A stretch of 64,000 nucleotides of DNA from Massilia alkalitolerans DSM 17462 (lineage in GTDB: Bacteria > Pseudomonadota > Gammaproteobacteria > Burkholderiales > Burkholderiaceae_D), in NCBI RefSeq assembly GCF_000427785.1, contig NZ_ATYR01000034.1, positions 1 through 64,000 of the forward strand, in the 5' to 3' direction. The notes under the pieces are model-generated. The model saw nothing but the letters and a program-made list of their open reading frames with translations, was not told the DNA's origin and did no database searches. Numbering within the stretch: position 1 is the first letter of the stretch; every line of letters starts with the position of its first letter. Shown here piece after piece: positions 34,530 to 46,700 of this stretch. A program made the translations under genes and the position numbers.

Positions 34530-35557
34530 AGATCAAGCCGTTCAAACACTTCCTGCTCGCGGCCGCCGCCGTCGGCATCCTCGCCGGCCTGGCCGGCTGC
34601 GGTGAAAAGAAGGCCGATCCGGCAGCGCCGCAACAGACCAGGATCGCGATGGTCGTGAAAAGCCTGGGCAACGGCTTCTTCGACGCCGCCCACACCGGCG
34701 CCAAGGAAGCCGCCAGCCAGATCGGCGGCGTCGAGGTGATCTACACCGGCCCGACCACGCCCAGCGCCGAAGGCCAGATCGAGATCATCAATTCCCTGAT
34801 CAGCCAGAAGGTCGACGCCATCGTGGTCTCGGCCAACGATCCGAACGCCCTGGTGCCGATCACCAAGAAGGCGATGCAGCGCGGGATCAAGGTGATCTCC
34901 TTCGACAGCGGCCTGGCCCCCGGCGGGCGCCAGATGCAGCTGAACCCGTCGAACCCGGAAATGATCGGCGAGAAGCAGATCCAGATGGCCGCCAAGGAGA
35001 TGAACGGCAAGGGCGAGCTGGCGATCCTGTCGGCCTCGGCCCAGGCGACCAACCAGAACCTCTGGATCGGCGTCATGAAGAAGACGCTGGAAAAGCCCGA
35101 ATACAAGGACCTCAAGCTGGTGGCCACCGTCTACGGCGACGACCAGTCCGACAAGAGCTATCGCGAAGCCATCGGCCTGCTGCGCAGCCATCCGAACCTG
35201 AAGGCGATCATCGCCCCGACCACGGTCGGCATCGTCGCCGCCAGCAAGGCGGTCGCCGACGAAGGCCTGGTGGGCAAGGTGTTCGTCACCGGCCTGGGCC
35301 TGCCGTCCGAGATGGCCGGCCACGTCAAGAGCGGTGCGGTGCGCGAATTCGCGATCTGGAACCCGATCGACCTCGGCTACGCCGCCACCTATGCCGCCCA
35401 CCAGTTCGTGACCGGCAAGGCCAAAGCGGAAGACGGCGCCAGCGTCTCGGTCGGCCGCCTCGGCAACGTGACCCTGGACGCCAACGGCGAAGCGGCCCTC
35501 GGCCCGCCGTTCACCTACAACGCCGAGAACGTCGAGCAGTTCGCCAAGCTGTTCTGA
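34526..35557 (+). CDS. rhaS: L-rhamnose ABC transporter, substrate-binding lipoprotein
   Basis: 343 residues. TTG start overlapping the regulator's TGA, with GGAG eight bases before. The lipoprotein signal ends LAGC (Cys25). The type-I periplasmic-binding fold shows VVKSLGNGFFDAAHTGAKEA, VDAIVVSANDPNALVPI and TTVGIVAASKAVADEG, the pattern of the Rhizobium RhaS group. It captures rhamnose for the RhaT/P/Q importer. A GC-rich hairpin follows the stop, consistent with extra binding-protein synthesis relative to the other subunits. Confidence 0.9.
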   Translation: MKIKPFKHFLLAAAAVGILAGLAGCGEKKADPAAPQQTRIAMVVKSLGNGFFDAAHTGAKEAASQIGGVEVIYTGPTTPSAEGQIEIINSLISQKVDAIVVSANDPNALVPITKKAMQRGIKVISFDSGLAPGGRQMQLNPSNPEMIGEKQIQMAAKEMNGKGELAILSASAQATNQNLWIGVMKKTLEKPEYKDLKLVATVYGDDQSDKSYREAIGLLRSHPNLKAIIAPTTVGIVAASKAVADEGLVGKVFVTGLGLPSEMAGHVKSGAVREFAIWNPIDLGYAATYAAHQFVTGKAKAEDGASVSVGRLGNVTLDANGEAALGPPFTYNAENVEQFAKLF

Positions 35558-35568
35558 CCGGCTTCGCC

Positions 35569-35603
35569 GCCGCGCGCGATGTGTTTTCCGCGCGGCGCCT
35601 TTT
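35569..35603 (+). terminator. Hairpin/attenuator between rhaS and rhaT
   Basis: Stem GCCGCGCG (35569-35576) and CGCGCGGC (35589-35596) with a 12-base loop, followed by GCCTTTT and a second TTT. It is a partial terminator or mRNA-stabilising structure placed just after the binding-protein gene. Confidence 0.6.
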
Positions 35604-35621
35604 ACCTTTAGCGACACCCGT

Positions 35622-37183
<1,562 letters not shown>

Positions 37184-37187
<4 letters not shown>

Positions 37188-38191
37188 ATAGCATGAGTAA
37201 AAACCCTTTTAAACACCGCGAGCCCCTGCTCGCCCTGATGGTGGTCGCGCTGGTGCTGCTGGTCGGCTTGCGCGCGCCGGTCTTCGTGAGCGCAGGCTCG
37301 CTCGCCAACCTGCTCACCGACAGCACCTTGCTGGTGATGCTGGCGCTGACCCAGATGCTGGTGATCGTCACGCGCGGCATCGACCTGTCGGTCGCGTCGA
37401 CCCTGGCCCTGGCGGGCATGGTCGCGGCCATGCTGGCCAGCGCCAACCCCGGCCTGCCGCTGGTGGTCGTGATGCTGGCCGCCACCGCCACCGGCCTGGT
37501 GGCCGGCCTGCTGAACGGCTGGCTGATCGGCTACCTGCAGCTGCCGCCGATCGTCGTCACGCTGGGCAGCATGAGCGTGTACCGCGGCCTGGTGTTCGTG
37601 ATCTCGGGCGGGACCTGGGTCTCGGCCCACCAGATGCCGGCCGGCTTCGTCGCCTTCCCGCTGCAGCGCCTGCTCGGCCTGCCGCATCTGGTGTGGATTG
37701 CCCTGGCCACCGTCCTGCTGATGGTCTTCGTCGCCCGCTACACGCGCTTCGGACGCGACCTGTACGCCATCGGCAATGCGCCGCACTGCGCCGCCTATAT
37801 CGGCATTCCGACTGCGAAACGGCTGTTCTGGACCTATGGCCTGTCGGGCATGGTCGCCGGCCTGTGCGGCTACCTGTGGGTGGCGCGCTACGCGGTCGCC
37901 TATACCGAGATCGCCTACGGCTTCGAACTCACCGTGATCGCCGCCTGCGTGATCGGGGGCGTGAGCATCGCCGGCGGCGTCGGCTCGGTGCTGGGCGCCA
38001 TGCTGGGCGCGCTGTTCCTGTCGGTGATCGGCAATGCGCTGCCGGTGCTGCAGGTCTCGCCCTTCTGGCAAAGCGCCCTGACCGGCGCCGTGATCCTGGT
38101 CGCCGTCCTGATGAATGCCCGCGGCAACCGCAACCGCAGCCGCCAGATCCTGCCGCTGCACAAGCTTGACAACCTGAGGAGCGCCGCGTGA
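37184..38191 (+). CDS. rhaP: L-rhamnose ABC transporter, permease 1
   Basis: 335 residues, about nine membrane helices, RbsC/BPD_transp_2 family, with LTQMLVIVTRGIDLSVAS near residue 60 and GGVSIAGGVGSVLGAMLGA near the C-terminus as family signatures. It starts on an ATG overlapping the rhaT stop by four bases and ends overlapping the next permease start (GTGA). With RhaQ it forms the membrane channel for rhamnose import. Confidence 0.9.
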
Positions 38192-39225
38192 ACGCGACCA
38201 CCATTGCACAAACCGAGGCGGCCAGCGAAGCCGCCGCCAGCACCTCGCGCTACACCATCCTGGACCGCGAAAAGCCGGCGCTGCGCCACCTGCTCGCACG
38301 TTGGGAAACCCTGCTGGCCGTGCTGCTGCTGGCGGTGTTCGTGACGGGCGGCGTGACCCTGCCGCACTTCCTCGATCCCTACAACCTGCTGGACGGCACT
38401 GCCAACTTCAGCGAGAAGGCCCTGATCGCACTGCCGATGGCCCTCCTGATCATCTGCCGCGAGATCGACATCTCGGTGGCCGGCACGCTGGCGCTGTCCT
38501 CGGTGGCGATGGGCCTGGCCCACCAGGCCGGCGCCCCGGCGGGCAGCCTGCTGTTCGTGGCGCTGGGCACCGGCCTGGTGTGCGGCTGGCTGAACGGCTT
38601 CCTGGTAACGAAATTCATGCTGCCCTCGATCGTCGTCACCATCGGCACCTTCTCGCTGTACCGCGGCCTGGGCAGCGTGGTGCTGGGCGACAAGGCCTTC
38701 ACCAGCTACCCGGAAGCGATGACCAGCTGGGGCCAGGGCGTGTTCTTCGGCATGGTGCCGCGCTCCTTCGTGATCCTGCTCGCCTTCGCCCTGCTGTTCG
38801 CGCTGGTGCTGCACTGGACCTCGACCGGCCGTCGCATCTATGCCATCGGCAACAACCCGGACGCCGCGCGTTTCTCCGGCATCGCCGTCGACCGCTACCG
38901 CCTCGGCCTGTTCATGCTCACCGGCGCCATGGCGGGCCTGGCAGCCTTCCTGCTCACCGGCCGCATCGACAGCACCCGCCCGAACATCGCCACCGGCTGG
39001 GAACTGGAAATCATCACCATGGTGATCCTGGGCGGCGTCAGCATCGCCGGCGGCGCCGGCACCATCGGCGGCGTGATGCTGGCCGTGCTGACCATGGGCG
39101 CCGTGACCTACGGCCTGGCCCTGGCCAACGTCCCCGGCATCTACATGACCATCGTGGTGGGCGTGCTGCTGCTGGCCACCATCGCCGTGTCGCGCCTGGT
39201 GCGCGGCAAGCCGACCCGTCACTGA
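38188..39225 (+). CDS. rhaQ: L-rhamnose ABC transporter, permease 2
   Basis: 345 residues, GTG start overlapping the stop of the first permease, with GAGG ten bases ahead. It is RbsC-like, with a longer hydrophilic N-terminus (about 50 residues), then PMALLIICREIDISVAGTLAL and GGVSIAGGAGTIGGVML. It pairs with the preceding permease, as expected for the heterodimeric rhamnose importer of rhizobia. Confidence 0.9.
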   Translation: MNATTIAQTEAASEAAASTSRYTILDREKPALRHLLARWETLLAVLLLAVFVTGGVTLPHFLDPYNLLDGTANFSEKALIALPMALLIICREIDISVAGTLALSSVAMGLAHQAGAPAGSLLFVALGTGLVCGWLNGFLVTKFMLPSIVVTIGTFSLYRGLGSVVLGDKAFTSYPEAMTSWGQGVFFGMVPRSFVILLAFALLFALVLHWTSTGRRIYAIGNNPDAARFSGIAVDRYRLGLFMLTGAMAGLAAFLLTGRIDSTRPNIATGWELEIITMVILGGVSIAGGAGTIGGVMLAVLTMGAVTYGLALANVPGIYMTIVVGVLLLATIAVSRLVRGKPTRH

Positions 39226-39241
39226 CCTAGGGAAGCACGCA

Positions 39242-40636
39242 ATGCAAGCAAGGACGGGCGACGCCCTCATCGTTCTCGACATCGGCAAGACCAACGTCAA
39301 GCTGGCCCTGGTCGACGCCGCCGGCCGCCCCATCGCGGAAGCGCGCCGCCCGAACGCCATCCTGAACGATGGACCCTACCCGCACCACGACGTCGAGGGC
39401 ATCTGGCAGTGGATGCTGGCGACTTGCCGCGGCTTCGCGAAACAGGCGCAGGTGTCCGCGATCGTCCCGGTGACCCACGGCGCCACCGCCGCCCTGGTCG
39501 ACGATGCCGGCCTGGTGCTGCCGGTGCTCGACTACGAGACCGCCCTGCCCGGCCTGGACTACGCGTCGCTGCGCCCGGCCTACGCCGAGACCTATTCGCC
39601 CCTGCTGCCGGCCGGCCTGAACCTGGGCCGCCAGCTGGCCTGGCTCCAGCAGCGCCATCCCGAGCAGTTCGCACGCAGCCGCCACATCCTGATGTACCCG
39701 CAATACTGGGCCTGGCGCCTGTGCGGCGTCGCCGCGGGCGAGGCCACCTCGCTCGGCTGCCATACGGACCTGTGGGATCCGGTGCGCCAGGTGTATTCGT
39801 CGCTGCCCGCGCGCATGGGCTGGCTGGACAAGCTGCCGCCGATCGCCGCCCCGTCGGCCTCGCTCGGCACCCTGCTGCCGGAAGTCGCGCAAGCGACCGG
39901 CCTGGCGCCGGAATGCGAAGTCCTGTGCGGCATCCACGACAGCAATGCCTCGCTGGTGCGCTACCTCGGCATCGATGCAGCTACTGCGCCGCGTACGGTG
40001 CTCTCGACCGGCACCTGGGTGATCGCGGCCGCCTTCGGCACCAGCCTGGACGGCCTGCGCGAAGACGCCGACATGCTGGCCAATACCAATGCGCTGGGCC
40101 AGCCGGTGGCCTGCATGCGCTTCATGGGCGGGCGCGAATTCGGCGCCTTGGCGGGCGACCAGCCGGCCACCTGTTCCTATCTGCAGCTCGAGCAGATGGT
40201 GGCGCGCGGCAGCATGGCGATTCCCTGCTTTGCCGAGAGCGGCGGCCCGTTCGCCGGACGTGCCGGGCGCATCGAGGGCCTGGCGCCACGCGATGCGGGC
40301 GAGCGCTTTGCCCTGGCCACGCTGTACTGCGTGCTGATGACGGATTACTGCCTCGACGCGCTGGGCGCCCGCGGTCCGATCACGGTCGAAGGCAGCTTCA
40401 CCGCAAATCCCTGGTTCGGCCCCCTCTTGGCAGGCCTGCGGCCGCAGCAGGCGCTGAGCTATTCGGACGACGCCAGCGGCACCACCTGCGGCGGCTGGCT
40501 GCTGCGCTACCGCGATGCGACGCCACCGGGCCTGAGCGTGCCGAAGCCGCCGCGTGCGCTGGCCGGGCTGGAAGCTTATCGCGCCAAGTGGCGTTCAGCA
40601 CTGCAACAGGCCGAGGCGCCGCTCGCAGCCGGTTGA
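39242..40636 (+). CDS. rhaK: FGGY-family L-rhamnulokinase
   Basis: 464 residues. The actin-like ATPase fold of FGGY kinases shows the phosphate-1 loop LDIGKTNVKLAL near the start, the catalytic Asp in GIHDSNAS and the adenosine region LSTGTWVIAA. It phosphorylates L-rhamnulose to rhamnulose-1-phosphate, the substrate of RhaD. It is the last gene of the rhaR-S-T-P-Q-K operon, 16 bases after rhaQ, with a terminator-like hairpin just beyond. It resembles the rhizobial RhaK, which has also been linked to transport function. Confidence 0.88.
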   Translation: MQARTGDALIVLDIGKTNVKLALVDAAGRPIAEARRPNAILNDGPYPHHDVEGIWQWMLATCRGFAKQAQVSAIVPVTHGATAALVDDAGLVLPVLDYETALPGLDYASLRPAYAETYSPLLPAGLNLGRQLAWLQQRHPEQFARSRHILMYPQYWAWRLCGVAAGEATSLGCHTDLWDPVRQVYSSLPARMGWLDKLPPIAAPSASLGTLLPEVAQATGLAPECEVLCGIHDSNASLVRYLGIDAATAPRTVLSTGTWVIAAAFGTSLDGLREDADMLANTNALGQPVACMRFMGGREFGALAGDQPATCSYLQLEQMVARGSMAIPCFAESGGPFAGRAGRIEGLAPRDAGERFALATLYCVLMTDYCLDALGARGPITVEGSFTANPWFGPLLAGLRPQQALSYSDDASGTTCGGWLLRYRDATPPGLSVPKPPRALAGLEAYRAKWRSALQQAEAPLAAG

Positions 40637-40656
40637 GCCATACCGCGGCTCATCAC

Positions 40657-40692
40657 GATTCAAAAATGGCTGCCTGCCGCCATTTTTGAATC
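40657..40692 (+). terminator. Terminator-like hairpin after rhaK
   Basis: A perfect 14-bp stem (GATTCAAAAATGGC, 40657-40670, with its complement 40679-40692) and an 8-base loop start 20 bases past the rhaK stop. The T-run lies inside the right arm, so the GC part plus TTTTT can act as a terminator. Confidence 0.75.
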
Positions 40693-40894
40693 ATGTCTCG
40701 CCGGTCTCGCTTGGCGGCGATACAGATTGTTTCGTGATGTGCTCGTCTTCTTCCTTGCAGGCCGCCGCAGGCGCCCTAGACTGAATCATCCCGGATGCGC
40801 ATGGACGCATCCCGGCGTCCCAACGGCCCCACCACCGCGCCTGCAGGCGCGGCGCGCGTTCCGAAGGCCCAGCCCGCTTCGTGAAGGAATCATC

Positions 40895-41314
40895 ATGCGC
40901 TCCCCCATCCTCATTGCCGCATCCCTGCTGCTGTTGGCCACCGGCGCGGATGCCCAAACCATGCCCTACCCGCCTGCGGACACGGCGCCGATCGCCTCGG
41001 TCCAGGTGAGTGCTCCCAGCAAGGCGGCACGGATCCGCGCCGCGGAGGCGGAAAAGATATCCGGCGCCTACGAGATGTCGAATGGCTGGTATCTGCGCGT
41101 GCTGACGTCTGCGCATTACATTGATGCCATCATCGACGATAACAAGCCGATCCGCCTGGCCGCGATCGCGCCTTACCGCTTCGCCTCGGGAGACGGCAAC
41201 ATCACCATGGACTTCAACCGTGGTTCCGATGGCGCGGACATGCGGATGAGCTATGTGCCCGACCTGCGCCTTGGGCTGCGTGTGGTACTCGAGTCGCGGC
41301 TCGCGCAGCGCTGA
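40895..41314 (+). CDS. Small secreted protein of unknown function
   Basis: 139 residues, not recognised. GAAGGA lies six bases before the chosen ATG, which starts a good signal peptide (cleavage after ADA, about residue 20). The mature part has a helical RIRAAEAEKISGAYEMSNGW stretch and then a beta-rich domain with LRVVLESRLAQR at the end. It stands alone between the rhaK terminator and the GH95 gene; its stop is four bases from the convergent GH95 stop. Confidence 0.65.
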   Translation: MRSPILIAASLLLLATGADAQTMPYPPADTAPIASVQVSAPSKAARIRAAEAEKISGAYEMSNGWYLRVLTSAHYIDAIIDDNKPIRLAAIAPYRFASGDGNITMDFNRGSDGADMRMSYVPDLRLGLRVVLESRLAQR

Positions 41315-41318
41315 GCGC

Positions 41319-43775
41319 TCAACGCGGGCGCAACACGTAGGTCCGGCCCTTGACGGCGGTGAACGACAGCGTGTGCCCGACTTTATCCGGCGTGCTGCGC
41401 AGCCCCAGCCCTTCGACGATCACCGGCGCCGGCGTGCGGACCGTCGCGCGTCCGCCCACGCGGGAGGTAATGCGTGCCGACTTCAGGCGCCCCGCCTCCC
41501 AGTCGATGTCGACCACGTGGTTGCCGCGCCCGACCATTCCGCTCACCCGGCCGTCGCGCCAGCTGTCCGGCAGCGCCGGCAGCAGGTGCAGCTCGCCGTT
41601 CTGGCTCTGCAGCAGCATCTCGATCACACCCGCCGTGCCCGCGAAGTTGCCGTCGATCTGGAACGGCGGGTGAGCGTCGAACAGGTTGGCGTAGGCGCCG
41701 CCGTGCTTGTCGCCCGGCTTGGTCAGGCGCAGCAGCTTGCGAAACAGCGTGTAGGCGTGGTTGCCGTCGTACAGGCGCGCCCAGAAGTTCACCTTCCAGG
41801 CAAGGCTCCAGCCGGTGCCGTCGTCGCCGCGCAGCTCGAGGGTGCGGCGTGCGGCGGCGGCCAGTTCCGGCGTCGACAGGGGCGAGATCACGCGCGCCGG
41901 GTGCAGCGCATACAGGTGCGACACGTGGCGGTGATGTGGTTCGACCTCCTCGAAATCCTTGTGCCACTCCTGCAGCTGGCCCCGGGCGCCGACCTGGAAC
42001 GGCAACAGCTTGGCGCGTGCATCCTCCAGCTGGCGGCGGAATGCGGCATCGACCCCGAGCACCTCGCTGGCGGCGGCGACGTTCTCGAACAGGTCGTGCG
42101 CAATCCCCAGGTCCATGGTGGAGGCGACGGTGACATTACCCTTGCGTCCTTCGCCGTAGTAGAAATCGTTCTCGGGCGAAGTCGAGGGCGCGGTGACCAG
42201 GCGGCCGTCGGCGTTCGGCTGCAGCCAGGCGAGCAGGAAGCGCGCCGCGTCCTTCATGATGGGATAGGCGCTTTCCAGGTAGCGGCGGTCGCCCGTGAAC
42301 TGGTAGTGCTCCCATAGGTGCCGCGCCAGCCAGGGGCTGCCCATGGCCCAGTTGGCCCACTTGGGATCGCCCTTGCCGAGGTTCCCGACCGGATTGCTGG
42401 CAGCCCAGATGTCGGAATTGTGGTGTAGCGCCCAGCCGGGCGCGCGGTAGTAGGACGCCGCCGTCTCCTTGCCGGTGACGGCCAGGTTGCGGATCAGGTC
42501 GTCCAGCGGCGTGAACAGCTCGGCCAGGTTCGCGCTCTCTACCGGCCAGTAGTTCATCTGGACGTTGATGTTGGTGGTGTAGTTGCTGCTCCAGGGCGGC
42601 CTGAGCTCATGGTTCCAGATGCCCTGTAAATTGGCCGGCGCACCGCGCGTGCGCGAGGACGAAATCAGGAGGTAGCGACCGAACTGCACGTACAGCGCCT
42701 CAAGAGCCGGGTCGGCCCCGCCGTCCGTGTAGTCCTGCAGGCGGCGCTCCAGGGGCAGCGCGCTGCGGTCGTCCGCGCCGGGATTGATGACCAGGGACAT
42801 GCGGTCGAACAGGCGGCGGAAATCCGCCACATGGGCCGCGCGCAGGGCGGCGGCATCACGCCGGGCTGCCCGTTCCAGGTGGGTGCGCGCCAGCGCTCCT
42901 TCGTCCTTGCCGGCGCTGTCCGGGCACTTGTCGAAGCCGTTGAAGCTGGTCGCCGCCGACACCAGCAGCGTCACTTCGGACGCGTCGCGGATGCGGATGC
43001 GCCCGTCCTGCTGCGCCACGGTGCCGTCGCGCACAACCGGCTTGACCAGCAGGGCGAAGCGCATGCCGCGGCAGCCGGCGGGGTCGTCCTGCACGATCGG
43101 TTCAGGGTTGTCACCCACGTAGTTCGGGTCCACCTGCGCGGGCGCCTTGCCGCCAAGGCGCAGCACGCCCTGCTCCACGGTGCTGCTGGAACGCAGCGGG
43201 CTCGCGGCCTGCAGGTCGAGGCTGATCCGGCGCGGCTGGTCCGCCTGCAGGCGCACGACGATGACCTGGTCGGGGTTGGAGGCGAACACCTCGCGCTGGT
43301 AGCGCACGCCGTTCGCCGTGAAGCTCGTGGTCTGGATGCCGTCGCGGATATCCAGCGCGCGCCGGTAGCCGGTGACCTCGCCGCCATTGAAATCCTGCCG
43401 CAGCTGCAGGTCGCCGAGCGGCAGGAAGCTTTGCGTATAAAGCCCCTGCATCTGGCGCGACAGCGCATAGGCTTGCGCGTAATCCTCCCTGGCCAGCGCC
43501 GCCCTCACCTTGCCGAGGGCAGCATACGCGCCGGGGTTGATGTTCTTGCCCACCGGCCCGCCACTCCAGAGCGTGGCCTCATTCAGCTGGAGCAGTTCCT
43601 CGCCCGGCCGGCCGAACACCATCGCCCCCAGCCGGCCGTTCCCGACCGGCAGGGCTTCGGTCCAGACGGCGGCCGGCTTGTCATAGTGCAGCGTCAGGGC
43701 GCCGCCGGGCTGGGCCCCGGCGGAGAAGCTCAGGCCGGCCGCTAGCGCGGCCAGGATCAGGCGAGATGGGGGCAT
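41319..43775 (-). CDS. GH95 glycosidase (alpha-L-fucosidase / alpha-L-galactosidase)
   Basis: 818 residues with a signal peptide (cleavage after SAGA, about 21). The N-terminal beta domain (about 28-290) has ALPVGNGRLGAMVFG. The catalytic (alpha/alpha)6 barrel has Asn402/Asn404 in TNINVQMNYW and the acid Glu535 in TSPENDF, matching the Asn pair and Glu of B. bifidum AfcA. HRHVSHLYALHP and FQIDGNFAGTAGVIEMLLQS are present, the latter with the assisting Asp. Substrates in the family are 1,2-linked fucose or L-galactose, both found on pectin and xyloglucan side chains. It follows the GH35 gene by 16 bases and is certainly in its operon. Confidence 0.9.
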   Translation of the reverse strand: MPPSRLILAALAAGLSFSAGAQPGGALTLHYDKPAAVWTEALPVGNGRLGAMVFGRPGEELLQLNEATLWSGGPVGKNINPGAYAALGKVRAALAREDYAQAYALSRQMQGLYTQSFLPLGDLQLRQDFNGGEVTGYRRALDIRDGIQTTSFTANGVRYQREVFASNPDQVIVVRLQADQPRRISLDLQAASPLRSSSTVEQGVLRLGGKAPAQVDPNYVGDNPEPIVQDDPAGCRGMRFALLVKPVVRDGTVAQQDGRIRIRDASEVTLLVSAATSFNGFDKCPDSAGKDEGALARTHLERAARRDAAALRAAHVADFRRLFDRMSLVINPGADDRSALPLERRLQDYTDGGADPALEALYVQFGRYLLISSSRTRGAPANLQGIWNHELRPPWSSNYTTNINVQMNYWPVESANLAELFTPLDDLIRNLAVTGKETAASYYRAPGWALHHNSDIWAASNPVGNLGKGDPKWANWAMGSPWLARHLWEHYQFTGDRRYLESAYPIMKDAARFLLAWLQPNADGRLVTAPSTSPENDFYYGEGRKGNVTVASTMDLGIAHDLFENVAAASEVLGVDAAFRRQLEDARAKLLPFQVGARGQLQEWHKDFEEVEPHHRHVSHLYALHPARVISPLSTPELAAAARRTLELRGDDGTGWSLAWKVNFWARLYDGNHAYTLFRKLLRLTKPGDKHGGAYANLFDAHPPFQIDGNFAGTAGVIEMLLQSQNGELHLLPALPDSWRDGRVSGMVGRGNHVVDIDWEAGRLKSARITSRVGGRATVRTPAPVIVEGLGLRSTPDKVGHTLSFTAVKGRTYVLRPR

Positions 43776-43791
43776 CGGTATCGGCTCCGTT

Positions 43792-46700
43792 TTACTGCAT
43801 GATTTCCAGGTCCACCCCGCCGCGCACCGCGCGCAGCTTGACCAGTTTCAGCGGCTCCAGCGCGTTTTCCTTGCGGCCGTCGGTCGTCACTGCCAGTGCA
43901 ATGGTGTTCTCGCCGTTCGGGTTCAGGATACCCGGCGGGATCACGAAAGTGCGCTGCGGGCCGGTGTGGGCGATGAACTGCCCCATGTTCCAGCCGTTCA
44001 CGAAGATCAGCGCCCGGTTCTCGCGCTCCGAACGCGGCTTGGTTGTATCGCCAATGGCCAGGCCCAGCTGCACGTCATGCCCTTTCGGCAGGTCCAGCTT
44101 GAAGCTGGTGCGCAGCCAGTAGGTGCCGGCTGCGGGCGGCGCATCGGTGGTGCGCGCCGCCTGCCAGCCCTTGGGCGAGGCCACCGGCAGATGCCAGCCC
44201 TGGCGCTCGCCGAACAGGCCGCCGTTGTTCATCGGGCCGCGCAGGCGGTCGACGATCTCCTCGCCGCCCTGGCGCCCCTGGATGCGCCAGGCGATCGGCA
44301 CGCCGAAGCGCTGGCCGCCGCGCTTGGTCAGCGAGGCCGAGATCAGGCCGCGCGCCTCGCGGTGGTAGTCGTCGGCCATCAGGTTCCAGTTATGGCCGTT
44401 GTTGCGCACCATGACCGAGATGACGTGCTCGCCGGGTTTCAGGTCGCCGAGCGAGAGCTTGACGCTGTCGGTGGTCTCCGGGAAGGAGCGGCCGGTGTCG
44501 AGCTCGTGCTGGCCGATGAAGCGGCCGTCGATCCAGACCTGGATCAGGCCCGCGCCGCCGGCGCCGTAGAACAGTTCCAGCTGGTTCGCTTTCGGATCGG
44601 TGGCGGTGAAGCGCCCGCGGTACCAGACGTCGCCGTGGTGGAAGCCGTAGTCGCTCATCGACAGGGTCGGCTGGCCGCGTTCCGGCATGGTCCAGGTCTG
44701 GGCGGCCGATGGACGGCGGTCGGCCTGCACCCAGGCGCTGTCGTCGAAGCGCGGCGCGCTTTCCAGGCTGTCCATGCGGCGGGTCCAGGCCAGGCGCCCC
44801 AGGTCCGGCAGGTTCACCGCCTCCGGTCCCTTGACGGTGCCGGCACGCATGCTGCCGTCCGGCTGGCGCGTCAATGCCAGGTCCTGGCCGTTGAAGCTGG
44901 CGGCCTCGAAAGCGGGGCCCCAGATCTCGAACGTGCTGTCCTCGCCCGCGTCGCCGCGCATGGCGAGCTTGCCGCCGACGAGTTGGGCCGAGCGCACCAG
45001 CGCAGGGCTGAGCTGCAGCGCGCGGCCGGCGCCGGTCTCCTGGGTCCAGAAACGCAGGCTGGTCTGTTCGTCCGCCAGCAGGAGCAGCATCGGCGCCCTG
45101 CCGCCGCCCGAGATGCGCACCCGCGCCAGGCCGTCGTGCACGTAGTCCAGCACCAGGTCGCCCTTGGCCGCGTCCCAGCGCGACTTTACCTGTCCTGCCA
45201 GCACCTCGACGGTCGGCGCGCCGGTATAGCGCAGCACGGTCTGGCCCGCCTGCCCATCACGTCCGTGCAGCAGCGCGATATCGCGCTCGCCGTTGCGGAA
45301 ATGGGTCTGCAGCTCGGAGGTCGAGTACACCAGGCGCTGGCGCTCCATGTCGTAGGAAGCCAGCAGCATGCGCGCATCCTGGCCGCGCAGCGTGGTGCCG
45401 AAGCTGTACTCGCCGTCGCGGGTGGCCAGCTTGACGCTGAAGGCTTCCTCGCCCTTGCCATCCGTGGGATTATGGGCGGCGAAGATCACGTGGGTGCCCA
45501 GGCGGCGGTTGACGTTGTGGTAGACCTTGACCTTGCCGTCCGCGGGCGCCAGCGCCGGGCCCTTGTCCATCTCGGCCAGCACCTGCTCGGCCGCCTGCAC
45601 CAGCATGCCTTGCTGCTTGAGCGCATAGGCTTTCGGACGCAGGCCGCGGTCTTCCGAGATCGGGGCGCCGTAGTCGTAGGAGGTATACACCACCGGGCCG
45701 GCCAGCCAGCCCCAGGAGGTGCCGCCGAAAGTCATGTAGACGTTGTGGATCGTGATCCGGTTGATCAGGTTGGTGCCGTAGAACACGCGCTGGTAGCCGG
45801 TGCCCTGGCGCTCGGCGGTGCAGTTGTAGGTGCCGTTCGAACCCCAGTAGTCGAACCAGCCGCCGCCCAGCTCCGCAGCGAAGCCGGGCGTGCCCGGCGA
45901 GGTGAGCGAGCCGACCTTGCCGCTGCCCGTCGCGTAGATGCCCCAGTCCGGCGCCTTGTTGGCGCCCGCCGGGTTGGCGAACACGTCGCAGCTGCCGCCG
46001 GGGTAGCCATCAAAAGCATAGATATCGGTCGGGCCCTGGTTGGCCCAGGGGGCGCTGGAGTTCTTCGGCGCCCAGTCCGGCAGGCGGCCGGCCGCGTTGT
46101 GGAAGAAGGGTACGGTAATCCCGTCGGCACGCGCCTTGCGCGCCAGGTGCTCCATCTGGCGCACGTGCTTCGGCTCGACCTTGCCCAATTCGTTCTCGAG
46201 CTGGTAGGCGATCACGTTGCCGCCGCCGTCGCTGGCCTGGTGGCGCGCGATGATCGCATTAATCTGGGTCATCCACTCGTCGACGGCCGACAGGTAGACC
46301 GGATCGTCGGTGCGCGCTTCGGCGCGGCTGCGGAACATCCAGCCCGGATAGCCGCCGCCGGTCAGCTCGGCATTCACATAAGGGCCGGTGCGCGCGATCA
46401 CGTACATGCCCTCCTCTTTCGCGATCTGCAGCGCGCGCTCGACGTTGCGGATGCCCGAGAAGTCGTACACGCCAGGCGCCGGCGAATGGTAGCCCCAGTC
46501 GAAGTAGAAGGCCACGCCGTTGAAGCCGAGCGCCTTCATCTTCTGGATCACGTCGCGCCACAGCGAAGGGTTGGGCAGGCGGAACGGGTGGATCTCGCCC
46601 GACCAGACCACGATGCGCTTGCCGTCGACCTTCAGCGAATACTGGTCCCAGGCGATCGTCTTCGGACGTCCCTTGGGCGCGGCGATTCTGTCGAAGGCCT

